Shown here: piece by piece, positions 53,551 through 62,789 of the stretch
Layout of the letters: each line of letters starts with the position of its first letter
Numbering within the stretch: the first letter of the stretch is position 1
Source: Metallococcus carri
GTDB taxonomy: Bacteria > Actinomycetota > Actinomycetes > Actinomycetales > Dermatophilaceae
NCBI RefSeq assembly: GCF_011440275.1
Contig: NZ_JAAOIV010000013.1
Location: 60,763 to 124,762 of the forward strand
DNA length: 64,000 nt
Reading direction: 5' to 3'
Translations under genes and position numbers: made by a program
The notes under the pieces: generated by a model
Databases searched by the model: none
What the model was told of the DNA's origin: nothing
Seen by the model: the letters and a program-made list of their open reading frames with translations, nothing else

Positions 53551-54564
53551 TCAGCCCGGGTAGCCCTCCGGATTTTGCGACTGCCACCGCCAGGTGTCGG
53601 CGCACATGTCGTCGATGGTGCGGGTCGCCTGCCAGCCGAGTTCGGCGTGAGCGCGGGAGGGGTCGGCATACGACACGGCGACGTCACCGGCGCGACGCGG
53701 GGCGATTTCATAGGGCAACTCGCGCCCGACGGCGCGGGAGAACGCGGCGAGCAGTTGCAGCACCGAGGTGGGACGGCCGGTGCCGAGGTTCCAGGTGCCG
53801 ACCGGTTCGTCCATCGTGCCGAGCCGGTTCAGCGCGGCGATGTGGCCGGCGGCGAGGTCTTCGACGTGGATGTAGTCCCGCTCGCCGGTGCCGTCGGCGG
53901 TGGGGTAGTCGTCGCCGAACACACTGAGCTTGTCGCGGCGGCCGACCGCCACCTGGGCGATGAACGGCATCAGGTTGTTGGGGATGCCCTGCGGGTCCTC
54001 GCCGATCGTGCCGGAGGCGTGCGCGCCGACCGGGTTGAAATAGCGCAACAGCCCGATCCGCATCTCCGGATCGGCGACGGCGACATCGCGCAGGATCTGC
54101 TCCTGCATCACCTTGGTCCAGCCGTAGGGATTGGTGGCCGAGGTGGGCCGGTCCTCGGTCGCACCGTCCTGGTCGGTGCCGTAGACCGTGGCGGAGGAGG
54201 AGAACACCAGCTTGCGCACACCGTGCCGGCGCATCGCGCGCACGAGGGAGAAGGTCGAGCCGAGGTTGTTCTCGTAATACTCCAGCGGCTTCTCGACGCT
54301 CTCGCCGACGGCCTTGAACCCGGCGAAGTGGATCACCGCGTCGATGTCCTGATCGGCGAAGAGGTGCTCGGTCTTGTCCTGGTCGGTGAGGTCAAAGGCG
54401 TGCAGCTCCAACGGTTTTCCCGTCAGCGCCTCGATCCGGCCGACGACGCTCGGCTTGGAATTGGCGAAGTCGTCGACGACGACGACGTCGTGGCCGGCGG
54501 CGGTCAGCTGGATGACGGTGTGGGAGCCGATATAGCCGGCGCCACCGGAGACGAGGACACGCAT
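53551..54564 (-). CDS. galE: UDP-glucose 4-epimerase
   Basis: 337-residue short-chain dehydrogenase-type epimerase that interconverts UDP-glucose and UDP-galactose. NAD-binding GGAGYIGSHT at residues 7-16, the catalytic Y-x-x-x-K in NPYGWTKVMQE, and AHASGTIGEDPQGIPNNLMP typical of GalE. ATG 54564 is 7 nt from TACAGT, a leaderless -10. Confidence 0.93.
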   Translation of the reverse strand: MRVLVSGGAGYIGSHTVIQLTAAGHDVVVVDDFANSKPSVVGRIEALTGKPLELHAFDLTDQDKTEHLFADQDIDAVIHFAGFKAVGESVEKPLEYYENNLGSTFSLVRAMRRHGVRKLVFSSSATVYGTDQDGATEDRPTSATNPYGWTKVMQEQILRDVAVADPEMRIGLLRYFNPVGAHASGTIGEDPQGIPNNLMPFIAQVAVGRRDKLSVFGDDYPTADGTGERDYIHVEDLAAGHIAALNRLGTMDEPVGTWNLGTGRPTSVLQLLAAFSRAVGRELPYEIAPRRAGDVAVSYADPSRAHAELGWQATRTIDDMCADTWRWQSQNPEGYPG

Positions 54565-54571
54565 GAGCGCA

Positions 54572-54577
54572 ACTGTA
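54572..54577 (-). promoter_or_regulatory. -10 box of a leaderless promoter (galE)
   Basis: On the minus strand TACAGT, 7 nt, ATG at 54564. The same bases overlap a plus-strand TACGGT (54576-54581) in front of the divergent gene. Confidence 0.5.
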
Positions 54578-54595
54578 CGGTGCAACAATCGGGGG

Positions 54596-55159
54596 GTGAC
54601 TGCCGTTCCGTGGACGCCGACGCACGTGGCCCTGCTGCAGCGATCCGACCTGCCGACCGGGCGGGGCGGTTATGTGTTCGAGGACGTCGACCGCTGGATC
54701 GAACACGCGCAGGCGCTGATGGCCGCCGGCCGGGTGGTGCCGCCGTTGTCGACCGGTGCGTTGCGCCGCACCAAGATGCGCGAGGGCTACCAGCCGGAGG
54801 CGGTCGAGGCGCTCGCCGCGCATATCGCCGAGTGGCAGCGCAATCTGCAGCTTGCGAGCGCGACGCCGGCAGCCCCCGTCGCTGCCGAGGAGCCCGCCCG
54901 CCGGTTGCGCTGGACCCCGCAGCAGATCGACTGGGTGCGCGAGTCGACCTTCGGCGTGCGTCGCGGAGGTCGGGCGTATGTCGAAGCCGAGGTCGACACC
55001 TTCCTCGACGACGTGCTGGTCGCGATGACCAAGGGCGAACCGCTCCCGTCGATCGACGCGGTCCGGTTCTTCCTCGCTCGCCGTGGCGCTCGCGGGTATG
55101 ACGCCCACGACGTCGACACCTTCCTCGACGACCTCAAACGCCTCCGCCCCGCCCAGTAG
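54596..55159 (+). CDS. DivIVA-domain protein
   Basis: 187 residues. Two copies of the short DivIVA-like motif occur near the end: AYVEAEVDTFLDDVLVAM and GYDAHDVDTFLDDLKRLR, each after an RR-G turn (FGVRRGGRAY, LARRGARGY). A third, weaker copy is near the start (GRGGYVFEDVDRWIEHAQAL). DivIVA proteins sit at curved membranes, poles or septa. This one lacks the long coiled coil of true DivIVA/Wag31. GTG 54596 with a G-run just ahead; ATG 54563 would overlap galE. Confidence 0.75.
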   Translation: MTAVPWTPTHVALLQRSDLPTGRGGYVFEDVDRWIEHAQALMAAGRVVPPLSTGALRRTKMREGYQPEAVEALAAHIAEWQRNLQLASATPAAPVAAEEPARRLRWTPQQIDWVRESTFGVRRGGRAYVEAEVDTFLDDVLVAMTKGEPLPSIDAVRFFLARRGARGYDAHDVDTFLDDLKRLRPAQ

Positions 55160-55270
55160 CGCACTGGATGTCGGCGGCGTAAGGGCTCACTGAGACTGGC
55201 CACGAGGTCTCGCACGGCTAGCGCTGCCCGCGCCAGGGCTATCGGCAGTCCAGCACAGATGATTATTCAG

Positions 55271-55437
55271 TTGGAAGGTCTCGACATAATGGCGACTTTT
55301 GTCAGCCGGGATAGTCGGTGGGGGCGATTTCAGCCGGGAGTCTCGACATAGTGGCGACTTTTGTCAGCCGGGATGGTTGGTGGGGGCGATTTCAGCCGGG
55401 AGTCTCGACATAATGGCGACTTTTGTCGGTCGGGATC
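55271..55437. repeat. 62-bp tandem repeats (GACATAATGGCGACTTTTG core)
   Basis: TCTCGACATA recurs at 55279, 55341 and 55403, each followed by GGCGACTTTTGTCAGCC (the last with GTCGGTC). Core bases GACAT-x-x-TGG-x-GACTTTTG match the repeats at 49912 and 51175. Lies between the convergent DivIVA-domain and paaK genes; the stretch 55160-55270 holds no gene. Confidence 0.88.
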
Positions 55438-55473
55438 TGGTGTCATTGAGCGACCTTCGAAGGGGTGAAAGCG

Positions 55474-56787
55474 TCACCGCTGGTCGAGGATGCGGCGGGC
55501 CTTGCCAACGGAGCGCTCGATGCCGCCTTCGGGCAGCACCTCCACCCGCGCCGAGCTGCCGATCCGGGCCTTGATGGTTCGCGCCAACTCCGCGCCCAGG
55601 TCCGCACGCCGCGCTTCTGACAATCCAGGCGCGCCCTCGACCCGCACGGTCAACTCATCCAGCCGGTCGGGGCGGGTCAGCACGCACTGGAAGTGCGGGG
55701 TCAGCCCCGGCATACCGAGCACGATCTCCTCGATCTGGGTGGGGAACACGTTGACGCCACGCACGATCATCAGGTCGTCCGTGCGGCCGGTGACCTTCTC
55801 CATCCGCCGCATCCCCGGCCGGGCTGTTCCGGGCAGCAACCGGGTCAGGTCGCGGGTGCGATAGCGCAGGATCGGCAGCGCCTGCTTGGTGAGCGAGGTG
55901 AACACCAGCTCACCGACCTCACCGTCGGCCACCGGCTGCTCGGTGATCGGGTCGATCACCTCCGGATAGAAGTGGTCCTCCCAGATGTGCAGGCCGTCCT
56001 TGGTCGCCACGCATTCCTGCGCGACACCCGGGCCCATCACCTCCGACAGTCCGTAGATGTCGACCGCGTGCATCCCGGCTCGCTGCTCGATCTCGGCGCG
56101 CATGGCGTCGGTCCACGGCTCCGCGCCGAAAACCCCCACCGCCAGCGGCAACTCCCGCGGGTCGATGCCGCGCGCGGTCATCTCGTCCAGGACGGCCAAG
56201 AAGTATGACGGGGTCACCATGATCCCGCGTGCGCCGAAGTCCCGCAGCAGCTCGATCTGCTTGTCGGTCTGCCCTCCCGACATCGGAATCACGGTGCAGC
56301 CCAAGCGTTCTGCGCCATAGTGTGCCCCGAGCCCGCCGGTGAACAGCCCGTAGCCATAGGACACCTGCACCAGGTCCCCAGGACGTATGCCGGCCGCCAC
56401 CAGTGACCGTGCGACCAGACTCGCCCAGGTGTCGATGTCGGCTCGGGTGTACCCGACGACGGTGGCCTTGCCGGTTGTCCCGCTGGAGGCATGCACCCGC
56501 ACCACCCCTTCGCGAGGGACGGCGAACATCCCGAAGGGGTAGTTGTCGCGCAGGTCCGCCTTGGTGGTGAACGGCAGCAACTGCAGATCGTCCAGCGACC
56601 GGATCTCGGAGGGGTGAACGCCCTTGTCGGCCAACGCTTTTCGATAGTGCGGCACATGCTCATACGCCCGTGCCACCGTCTCCTGCAGTCGCGCCAGCTG
56701 ATGCGCCCGCAGTTCGTCGACCGACCAGCGCTCTGCTGGATCGAGCAGGGCAGTGTCGTCCGAGATCGACGGCAGGTCGATGCTCAT
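55474..56787 (-). CDS. paaK: Phenylacetate-CoA ligase
   Basis: 437-residue AMP-forming ligase that activates phenylacetate to phenylacetyl-CoA. HASSGTTGKATVVGYT near 95 is the ATP-binding signature; FGAEPWTDAMRAEIE and IYGLSEVMGPGVAQEC are PaaK-type; GRTDDLMIVRGVNVFP near 335 holds the catalytic loop. ATG 56787 overlaps the stop of paaI (ATGA). Only these two paa genes are here. Confidence 0.92.
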   Translation of the reverse strand: MSIDLPSISDDTALLDPAERWSVDELRAHQLARLQETVARAYEHVPHYRKALADKGVHPSEIRSLDDLQLLPFTTKADLRDNYPFGMFAVPREGVVRVHASSGTTGKATVVGYTRADIDTWASLVARSLVAAGIRPGDLVQVSYGYGLFTGGLGAHYGAERLGCTVIPMSGGQTDKQIELLRDFGARGIMVTPSYFLAVLDEMTARGIDPRELPLAVGVFGAEPWTDAMRAEIEQRAGMHAVDIYGLSEVMGPGVAQECVATKDGLHIWEDHFYPEVIDPITEQPVADGEVGELVFTSLTKQALPILRYRTRDLTRLLPGTARPGMRRMEKVTGRTDDLMIVRGVNVFPTQIEEIVLGMPGLTPHFQCVLTRPDRLDELTVRVEGAPGLSEARRADLGAELARTIKARIGSSARVEVLPEGGIERSVGKARRILDQR

Positions 56788-57206
56788 GACCGGGCACCAA
56801 TGGCACGCGACCGACCACGGAACTCCGCGAGCACGGCCCCGTCCGCCTCCCGGCATACGGTCACGTCGGTGATTCCGTTGCGGCCGTAGCGAGTTCGTTC
56901 GGTCGCCTCGGCGACCAGCACGTCACCCAACCGGCCGGCGGCCACGAAGTTGATCTCCGCGCCGGAGGCGACGGTGAGCGATCCGCCCGCATTGCAGGCC
57001 AGCGCGAAGGTCGAGTCGGCGAAGGTGAACAGATAACCGCCGTGCTGGATGTCGTGCCCGTTGACCTGGGTGTCAGTGACCGTCATCCGGGTGCGGGCGT
57101 GGCCGAGCCCGTCCGTGACGCCGACGTCGAGCAACTCGATGCCCAGCGCGCGGGAGGCGGCATCCGATTCCCACATCCGCCGGACATGGGCCAAGTCCTC
57201 GGCCAT
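56784..57206 (-). CDS. paaI: Hydroxyphenylacetyl-CoA thioesterase
   Basis: 140-residue hot-dog-fold thioesterase that frees CoA from stalled phenylacetate-pathway intermediates. VNGHDIQHGGYLFTFADSTF contains the catalytic Asn/Asp region and GG loop; SGAEINFVAAG follows. It precedes paaK in the same operon with a 4-nt overlap. Confidence 0.9.
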   Translation of the reverse strand: MAEDLAHVRRMWESDAASRALGIELLDVGVTDGLGHARTRMTVTDTQVNGHDIQHGGYLFTFADSTFALACNAGGSLTVASGAEINFVAAGRLGDVLVAEATERTRYGRNGITDVTVCREADGAVLAEFRGRSRAIGARS

Positions 57207-57352
57207 GTCGCGATCGTGTCACACGCATCGATCCACGACGAGCACCGATTCTTTACCTGGGCCTGGGTGACGTGGCTCTCACCGACCGGTAGCGTCGCAC
57301 CCCGGGGCAGGCGGGAGCGCTCCTCGAGTCATCGAATCTCATCGGAGGAACA

Positions 57353-59275
57353 ATGAAACGACGCAAGGTAGCGGTGCTGGCCGCTGCGACCACGGCGCTG
57401 TCCGTGATCCCAGGCGCGGCCGCGATGGCCGCTGGGGACGGCAGCACGGTGTTGTCCAACTCGGGGGTCGTCACGAACACTCCGGGAGCCCGCGTGCTGG
57501 GCGCCGCCCCAGCCACCGACGCGATGTCCGTCACGCTGCAGTTGCCGATGCGCAATGTCGCGCGTGCCAACCAGCTGGTCGCCAAGGGCACGGTGCTCAC
57601 GCCGGCCCAGTACCGCGCGCAGTTCGGCGCATCCGAGGCCCAGCTGCGCAAGGTGAGTCAGTGGGCCGCCAAGCAGGGCCTGCGCGTGACGAGCGTTAGC
57701 GCCGACTCCGGCCAGGTCTCGGTCGCCGGTTCGGTCGCCACCGTCAACAAGGCGTTCAAGGTCTCGATGAAGCGCGCCACGCTGAATGGCGTGCGCGGCC
57801 TCGCCGTCGACCGCAGCCCCTCGGTGCCCTCGTCGCTCGGCCTGAGCGGTGTCGCCGGCCTGAACACGCTGCACCGGATGACCACCAAGAATGCGACGCC
57901 GAAGCTCGCCAAGGGGCTGTCCAAGACGGCGTCCGGCGGCATGAAGTCAGGCGCCCGCGGCATCAACACGCCGAACGCCAATGGGGCGACCGACGGCAGC
58001 GCCGCGTGTGCGCCCTACTGGGGTGACCACTTGCTGGTCGGCGGTGCGGGCAAGAAGTACGCGCAGCAGTCCAACTTCCTGTGCGGCTACCAGCCCAAGG
58101 ACCTCGGCCGGATGTATGGCGTGACGTCCGCCCAGAGCAAGTCGCCGACGATCGGCATCCTGCTGTGGGGCAACGACCCGAACATGCTGTCGCTGACCAA
58201 CAGCTACATGCAGTCCAAGGGCTTCCCGATCCTGCCGGCCTCGAACTACTCGACCGTTGTCGCGGCGCCCAACGCACAGATGCAGGACTGCGGCCCGAAC
58301 GACGTCATCGTGGAGCAGGCCCTCGACGTGCAGTCCTCGCACGCGATGGCACCGAACGCCAAGATCCAGTACTACGGCGCGGCGAGCTGCTATGACGACG
58401 CGTTGACCGCGAGCCTGCAGAAGATGGTGAGCGCCCACCAGGTCACCACCATCTCGATGTCCTTCGGCACCTCCTCCGACGTGGGCATGACCGCCGCCGA
58501 CAAGGACCTCTGGGACCGCCCGATGCGGCAGGCCGCCCTCACCGGCATCTCGGTCTTCGCCTCCTCCGGTGACGACCAGGACAACTCCAGGATCCAGGGT
58601 GGCGACGGCCGTCCGCACGTCGGCTACCCGGCGAGCAGCTCGTTCGTCACCGCTGTCGGTGCGACCTCGGTCGGCATGACGTCGACCGGCGCGCAGCCGG
58701 TGGTCGCCGCCTGGGAGAACAGCTACTACACCCAGCCCTCGCCGACGAGCGGGCCCTTCGTCAACGTGACGGCGTCGGTCGGGTATGACGGCGGAGGCGG
58801 TGGCGCGTCGGCCGTGTCCGCGCAGCCGACCTGGCAGAAGGGCAAGGTGACCGGCTCGACCACCATGCGGATGGTCCCGGACGTCTCGGCGGTCGGTAAC
58901 CCGTACACGGCCTACACCATCCGGGCGCGGTTCTACGACCCGGCGACCAACACGTTCACCACGTCGGACGAGGCCATCGGCGGCACCAGCCTGTCCTCGC
59001 CGGTGCTGGCGGCCGAGGTCGCTCTGGCCAAGGCGTACAACGGCTCGAGCATCGGCCTGGCGGCTCAGAAGATCTACTCGCTCATGGGCACCTCGGCGAT
59101 CAAGGACGTCAACGCACCTCGCGTGGCCGGTGCAACCCTGCGCAGTCAGTCGGGCACGATCTACACCATCGGGTTCGATGACAAGCCGCTCAGCTTGCAG
59201 TCCGCGCCCGGTTGGGACAACGCCACCGGCGTGGGCACCCCGAACGGCTGGGCCTTCGTCACCGCGTTCAAATAA
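57353..59275 (+). CDS. S53 (sedolisin) family serine carboxyl peptidase
   Basis: 640-residue secreted pro-protease. Signal peptide to about residue 28 (AAAMAAGDG). Pro-domain of about 150 residues (MSVTLQLPMRNVARANQLVA, then KAFKVSMKRATLNGVRGLAV). Mature domain with the sedolisin triad: Glu321 and Asp325 in VEQALDVQ, Asp407 in SSGDD and Ser546 in GGTSLSSP. Such enzymes work best at acid pH outside the cell. GGAGGA ten bases before the ATG. A strong hairpin terminator follows. Confidence 0.93.
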   Translation: MKRRKVAVLAAATTALSVIPGAAAMAAGDGSTVLSNSGVVTNTPGARVLGAAPATDAMSVTLQLPMRNVARANQLVAKGTVLTPAQYRAQFGASEAQLRKVSQWAAKQGLRVTSVSADSGQVSVAGSVATVNKAFKVSMKRATLNGVRGLAVDRSPSVPSSLGLSGVAGLNTLHRMTTKNATPKLAKGLSKTASGGMKSGARGINTPNANGATDGSAACAPYWGDHLLVGGAGKKYAQQSNFLCGYQPKDLGRMYGVTSAQSKSPTIGILLWGNDPNMLSLTNSYMQSKGFPILPASNYSTVVAAPNAQMQDCGPNDVIVEQALDVQSSHAMAPNAKIQYYGAASCYDDALTASLQKMVSAHQVTTISMSFGTSSDVGMTAADKDLWDRPMRQAALTGISVFASSGDDQDNSRIQGGDGRPHVGYPASSSFVTAVGATSVGMTSTGAQPVVAAWENSYYTQPSPTSGPFVNVTASVGYDGGGGGASAVSAQPTWQKGKVTGSTTMRMVPDVSAVGNPYTAYTIRARFYDPATNTFTTSDEAIGGTSLSSPVLAAEVALAKAYNGSSIGLAAQKIYSLMGTSAIKDVNAPRVAGATLRSQSGTIYTIGFDDKPLSLQSAPGWDNATGVGTPNGWAFVTAFK

Positions 59276-59295
59276 GCCGACGTCGTTCGGTATGC

Positions 59296-59330
59296 CGGCG
59301 CCGGTCACCCTTCGCGGGTGACCGGCGCCG
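59296..59330 (+). terminator. Strong hairpin after the first sedolisin gene
   Basis: CGGCGCCGGTCACCC (59296-59310) pairs perfectly with 59316-59330 over 15 bp, loop TTCGC. Confidence 0.85.
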
Positions 59331-59535
59331 TCGCGTTGCGCCCGTGATCATCGTCCACGCAGTGCGCCCCGACCGAGCCCGCGACCGTCTATCTGTTGTT
59401 GGCATGGGGCTGGGCAAATATTTACTGTCGGACCCCTGGCATGTCGCCGCGATGTGTGGCTAGAGTCACGCGGGGCGCAGGAGGTTCCTGGGACCAGGAT
59501 CCGCTGCCCACGGCCCGTCATACGGGTGGTGGGAC

Positions 59536-59952
59536 GTGCGCCAAACGATTACGGGGGTGATTGTGATGGTCTGTGCCGGGATACTCGGCGACGGCGACCA
59601 TGGCTCAGTCAGCTCCGGCGGATCTGCGTCGGGCGAGTCTCACGGAGCCGACGCAGACGCGGTCTACGAGGGCACGATCACCCAAAGCGGCCTGACCTGC
59701 GTGGCGTTCCGGGCCGCGAACGGCACGGCATACGCCCTCACCGGAACTGGGGTGAGCGATCGGGTGCGGGCCCTCGCCGGTCACGGCGTCGCCACCGGAA
59801 CCCTTGCGAACCGACAAACCGCCACCGTGACGGTGGTCGGCCACCCGGAGCCCCAGGCGCTGAGCACCTGCGGGCTTCCTGTGCTGGTGACCTCGTCGGT
59901 CACCGTTCACTCCGTCCAGGCCACCGGGCCACTCCCGGGGTCCACTGGCTGA
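59536..59952 (+). CDS. Small secreted protein, unknown
   Basis: 138 residues from GTG 59536. The N-terminus (MRQTITGVIVMVCAGILGDG) is a short hydrophobic lead, then a Ser/Gly-rich stretch and a compact domain (AVYEGTITQSGLTCVAFRAA, TGTLANRQTATVTVVGH, STCGLPVLVTSSVTVHSVQA) rich in beta-strands with two Cys that may pair. Not recognised. It ends 48 bp before the second sedolisin gene and may be expressed with it. Confidence 0.5.
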   Translation: MRQTITGVIVMVCAGILGDGDHGSVSSGGSASGESHGADADAVYEGTITQSGLTCVAFRAANGTAYALTGTGVSDRVRALAGHGVATGTLANRQTATVTVVGHPEPQALSTCGLPVLVTSSVTVHSVQATGPLPGSTG

Positions 59953-59999
59953 CGCCCGGCGTCAGCCGAATCACCACACCAATGAAGGGGAACAGGCAG

Positions 60000-61841
60000 A
60001 TGAAGCGCACGCACGTCATGGCCGGCGTGGCCGCTGTGACCACGGCCGTAGGGCTCGTGGGCACCAGCTCCGCGTCAGCGGCAGGGTCGGGCAACGACGT
60101 CCGGCTGAACAACTCGGCGGTCCAGGCGACCGGGATGCGGCAGGGCGGCGCGCTCGCCGACTCGGCCGCCATGCAGCTGGTCTTCCAGCTCCCGCTGCGC
60201 AACCAGGCCCAGGCGCAGGCGATGCTCGCGCGTGGGCAGGTTGTCACGCCGGAGCAGTACAACGCGCTCTTCGGTGCCTCGCCGGCGGCGGTCAACAAGG
60301 TGAAGAATTGGGCCAAGAAGCAGGGTTACCGGGTCACCGCCGCGGACGCGGGCTCGGGCACCGTCACGGTGCTGACCGACGCCGGCACCGTCAACAAGAC
60401 GCTCAAGGTCACCATGAAGCGGGCGACGCTGAACGGCGTCCGCGGCTTTGCCCCGAGCCAGTCCCCGGCCGTGCCCGCCTCGCTCGGGGTTGAGGCCGTC
60501 TCCGGCCTGTCCAGTCTGGCCCGTTTCAAGACCACTCCGCCGAGCCGCCCAGCCACCACGTTGCCGCGGGTGCTCGCCGGTGCTTCGCCGATGGTCGGTT
60601 CCACTGCCTGCGCGCAGTACTGGGGCCAGACCAACTACGTCTCGACCAGCAAGTGGCCCAACCGCAGCAACGTCCTGTGCGGCGACCTGAACACTGGTGG
60701 TTACAGTCCGCAAAGCATCGTGAAGATGTACGGCATGGCCGGCGCCGCGAGTGCCAAGCCGACCCTCGGCATCCTGTTGTGGGACAACGACCCCAACGCC
60801 GTGCCGAACGCCAACCAGATCGCCACCAAGTTCGGTTACAAGCAGCTCGCCACCACGCAGTATTCGACGCTGGTCGACCCGAAGAACGTCAAGATGGCCG
60901 ACTGCGAATCCGGCTCGAAGGTGTATCCCGAGCAGAACCTCGACGTGCAGGCCTCGCACGCGATCGCCCCGAGCGCCAACATCCGTTACTTCGGCGCCGC
61001 GTCCTGCTACATGGACGACACCGGTGCGATGCTGCAGAAGGCCGTGACCGAGCACAAGGTCTCGACCATCTCGATGTCCTTCGGTCAGCAGGAGAACGGC
61101 TCGGTCATCCAGGCGGTCCAGTCGCTGTGGAACCGTGCGCTCAACCAGGCCGCGCTGACCGGCATCTCGGTCTTCGCGTCCTCGGGTGACAACGGCGGCT
61201 ACACGACCAAGACCGTCAGCATCCCGGCGAGCTTCCCCCAGCTCACCGCCGTGGGTGGCACCTCGGTCGGCCTCAACTCCACCGGTGGCCGCGCGATGAC
61301 TGCCGGCTGGGAGACCGACTTCTGGACCCAGCCCAACCCGGACAGCACCGCGGGCATCGCTCGCTCCGGCACCGACTTCCAGGGTGCGGGTGGCGGCAAC
61401 AGCCGCTACTTTGCCCAGCCGAATTGGCAGAAGGGCGTCGTCTCCGGCACCACCCGTGCGCTGCCCGATGTGGCGGCGCTGGCTGACCCCTACACCGGCA
61501 TGACGATGTACGCGAACGGCGCGCCCGGCGTGACCGGTGGCACCAGCCTGGCCTCTCCGCTCGTCGCGGCGATGGTCGGTGCCTCCAAGGCGATCACCGG
61601 ACGCAAAACCGGCAACGCCGCGCTGTCGCTGTACAAGCTGCGCGGCTCGAGTGCGCTGCTCGACACCAACTACGCCGGCAAGGCAGCGGAACTGCTCGGC
61701 CAGGACAACTCCGGCAACCTGCTGTGGGCGGCCTTCGACGCCAACCCGGAGAACTATCTGGTCACCAAGGCCGGATGGGACAACGTGACCGGCGTCGGCG
61801 AGCCGTTCGGCCAGGCGTTCCTGACCGGTTTCGGCGGCTGA
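60000..61841 (+). CDS. S53 (sedolisin) family serine carboxyl peptidase, second copy
   Basis: 613 residues from ATG 60000, with AAGGGGAA upstream (the in-frame ATG 59982 overlaps that site and is less likely). Signal peptide ends near SASAAGSG. Pro-domain like the first copy (MKRATLNGVRGFAPSQ). Triad present: Glu311 and Asp315 in PEQNLDVQ, Asp397 in SSGDNGG, Ser516 in GGTSLASP. Clearly a paralogue of the 57353 gene; the most shared stretch is KRATLNGVRG. A hairpin follows at 61860. Confidence 0.93.
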   Translation: MKRTHVMAGVAAVTTAVGLVGTSSASAAGSGNDVRLNNSAVQATGMRQGGALADSAAMQLVFQLPLRNQAQAQAMLARGQVVTPEQYNALFGASPAAVNKVKNWAKKQGYRVTAADAGSGTVTVLTDAGTVNKTLKVTMKRATLNGVRGFAPSQSPAVPASLGVEAVSGLSSLARFKTTPPSRPATTLPRVLAGASPMVGSTACAQYWGQTNYVSTSKWPNRSNVLCGDLNTGGYSPQSIVKMYGMAGAASAKPTLGILLWDNDPNAVPNANQIATKFGYKQLATTQYSTLVDPKNVKMADCESGSKVYPEQNLDVQASHAIAPSANIRYFGAASCYMDDTGAMLQKAVTEHKVSTISMSFGQQENGSVIQAVQSLWNRALNQAALTGISVFASSGDNGGYTTKTVSIPASFPQLTAVGGTSVGLNSTGGRAMTAGWETDFWTQPNPDSTAGIARSGTDFQGAGGGNSRYFAQPNWQKGVVSGTTRALPDVAALADPYTGMTMYANGAPGVTGGTSLASPLVAAMVGASKAITGRKTGNAALSLYKLRGSSALLDTNYAGKAAELLGQDNSGNLLWAAFDANPENYLVTKAGWDNVTGVGEPFGQAFLTGFGG

Positions 61842-61859
61842 GGAAGCCATGATCTCGAT

Positions 61860-61899
61860 CCGTGAGGTGGCGTGGACGGCTGTGCGCGCCACCTCACGG
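61860..61899 (+). terminator. Strong hairpin after the second sedolisin gene
   Basis: CCGTGAGGTGGCG (61860-61872) pairs perfectly with CGCCACCTCACGG (61887-61899), 13 bp, 14-nt loop. It ends 19 nt before the next gene's start. Confidence 0.8.
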
Positions 61900-61918
61900 A
61901 CGGGCAGGATGGGCGACG

Positions 61919-62767
61919 ATGAACGCGACGACACGACGACTGGGCATCACGCTGGCCGGCGTGTTGCTTGGGTTCGCGCTGGTCGGTGCGCTGCTCGCCG
62001 CCTGTATGGCGAACTCCCGGCATACGGCCTCCGGACCGAGCGCGCCGGGGACGGCCTCGGCGACGGCAACGTCCACGCTGCCGCCGATCCCCGAGCCGAA
62101 GGTGTCGGACGCGGTCAAGGCCAAACTGCCGCGGGCGACAACGTCCGGGAAGGTGCCCACCGCGCCGATCGATCTCACCACCGGCAGCGGCGGCAAGGTC
62201 ATCAAGGTCGGCACCGATCAGGTGGGCTTTGCCAGACCGGGCAGCACACCGATCACCTTCATCCCGGCGAGTCAGTTCGGCAGCGCGTTGTGGCTGCCGG
62301 TCATCACGAGCGAACGGGGCTGGGCGCAGGTGCGGCTCCCGTCGCGGCCGAACGGATCGACGGCCTGGATTCCGGAAGCCGACCGGTCGGTGGCGGTCAC
62401 CGCCTGGCGGGTGTCGATCTCGCTCAGCAAGGACACGCTCACTATTTACCAGGGACAGAAGCAGACCGGCGAGTGGCCGATCGGCAAGGGCAAGAAGGGC
62501 ACACCGACTCCCGTCGGGCAAACCTTCCTGCTCGCCGGATTCGTCGACCCGACCCAGAAGTTCTCCCCGGTGATCTATGCAACAGGTGCCCACTCGGACA
62601 CCCTCGACACTTTCGGTGGCGGCCCCGGGACCGTCGCCGTGCACGGCTGGCCCACCGCGGTCGGTCGAACCGGCGAAGTCAGCCATGGCTGCGTTCGGGT
62701 CCCGGCGGAGGCGCTCACCGCCTTCGGCAAGCTGCCTGCGGGCACACCGATTGATATCTCTCGCTAG
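61919..62767 (+). CDS. L,D-transpeptidase (YkuD domain)
   Basis: 282-residue envelope enzyme that makes 3-3 cross-links or attaches proteins to peptidoglycan. An N-terminal membrane anchor (residues 10-28, ending in LLAACMA, possibly a lipobox) and a Ser/Thr/Pro linker lead to the YkuD domain from WRVSISLSKDTLTIYQGQKQ. Catalytic Cys258 lies in SHGCVRV, with the earlier His in VAVHGWP. Carbapenems rather than penicillins usually block this class. It lies between the protease and the Thr/Pro-rich wall protein. Confidence 0.9.
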   Translation: MNATTRRLGITLAGVLLGFALVGALLAACMANSRHTASGPSAPGTASATATSTLPPIPEPKVSDAVKAKLPRATTSGKVPTAPIDLTTGSGGKVIKVGTDQVGFARPGSTPITFIPASQFGSALWLPVITSERGWAQVRLPSRPNGSTAWIPEADRSVAVTAWRVSISLSKDTLTIYQGQKQTGEWPIGKGKKGTPTPVGQTFLLAGFVDPTQKFSPVIYATGAHSDTLDTFGGGPGTVAVHGWPTAVGRTGEVSHGCVRVPAEALTAFGKLPAGTPIDISR

Positions 62768-62789
62768 AACCCAGGAAGGGGAAACACCT

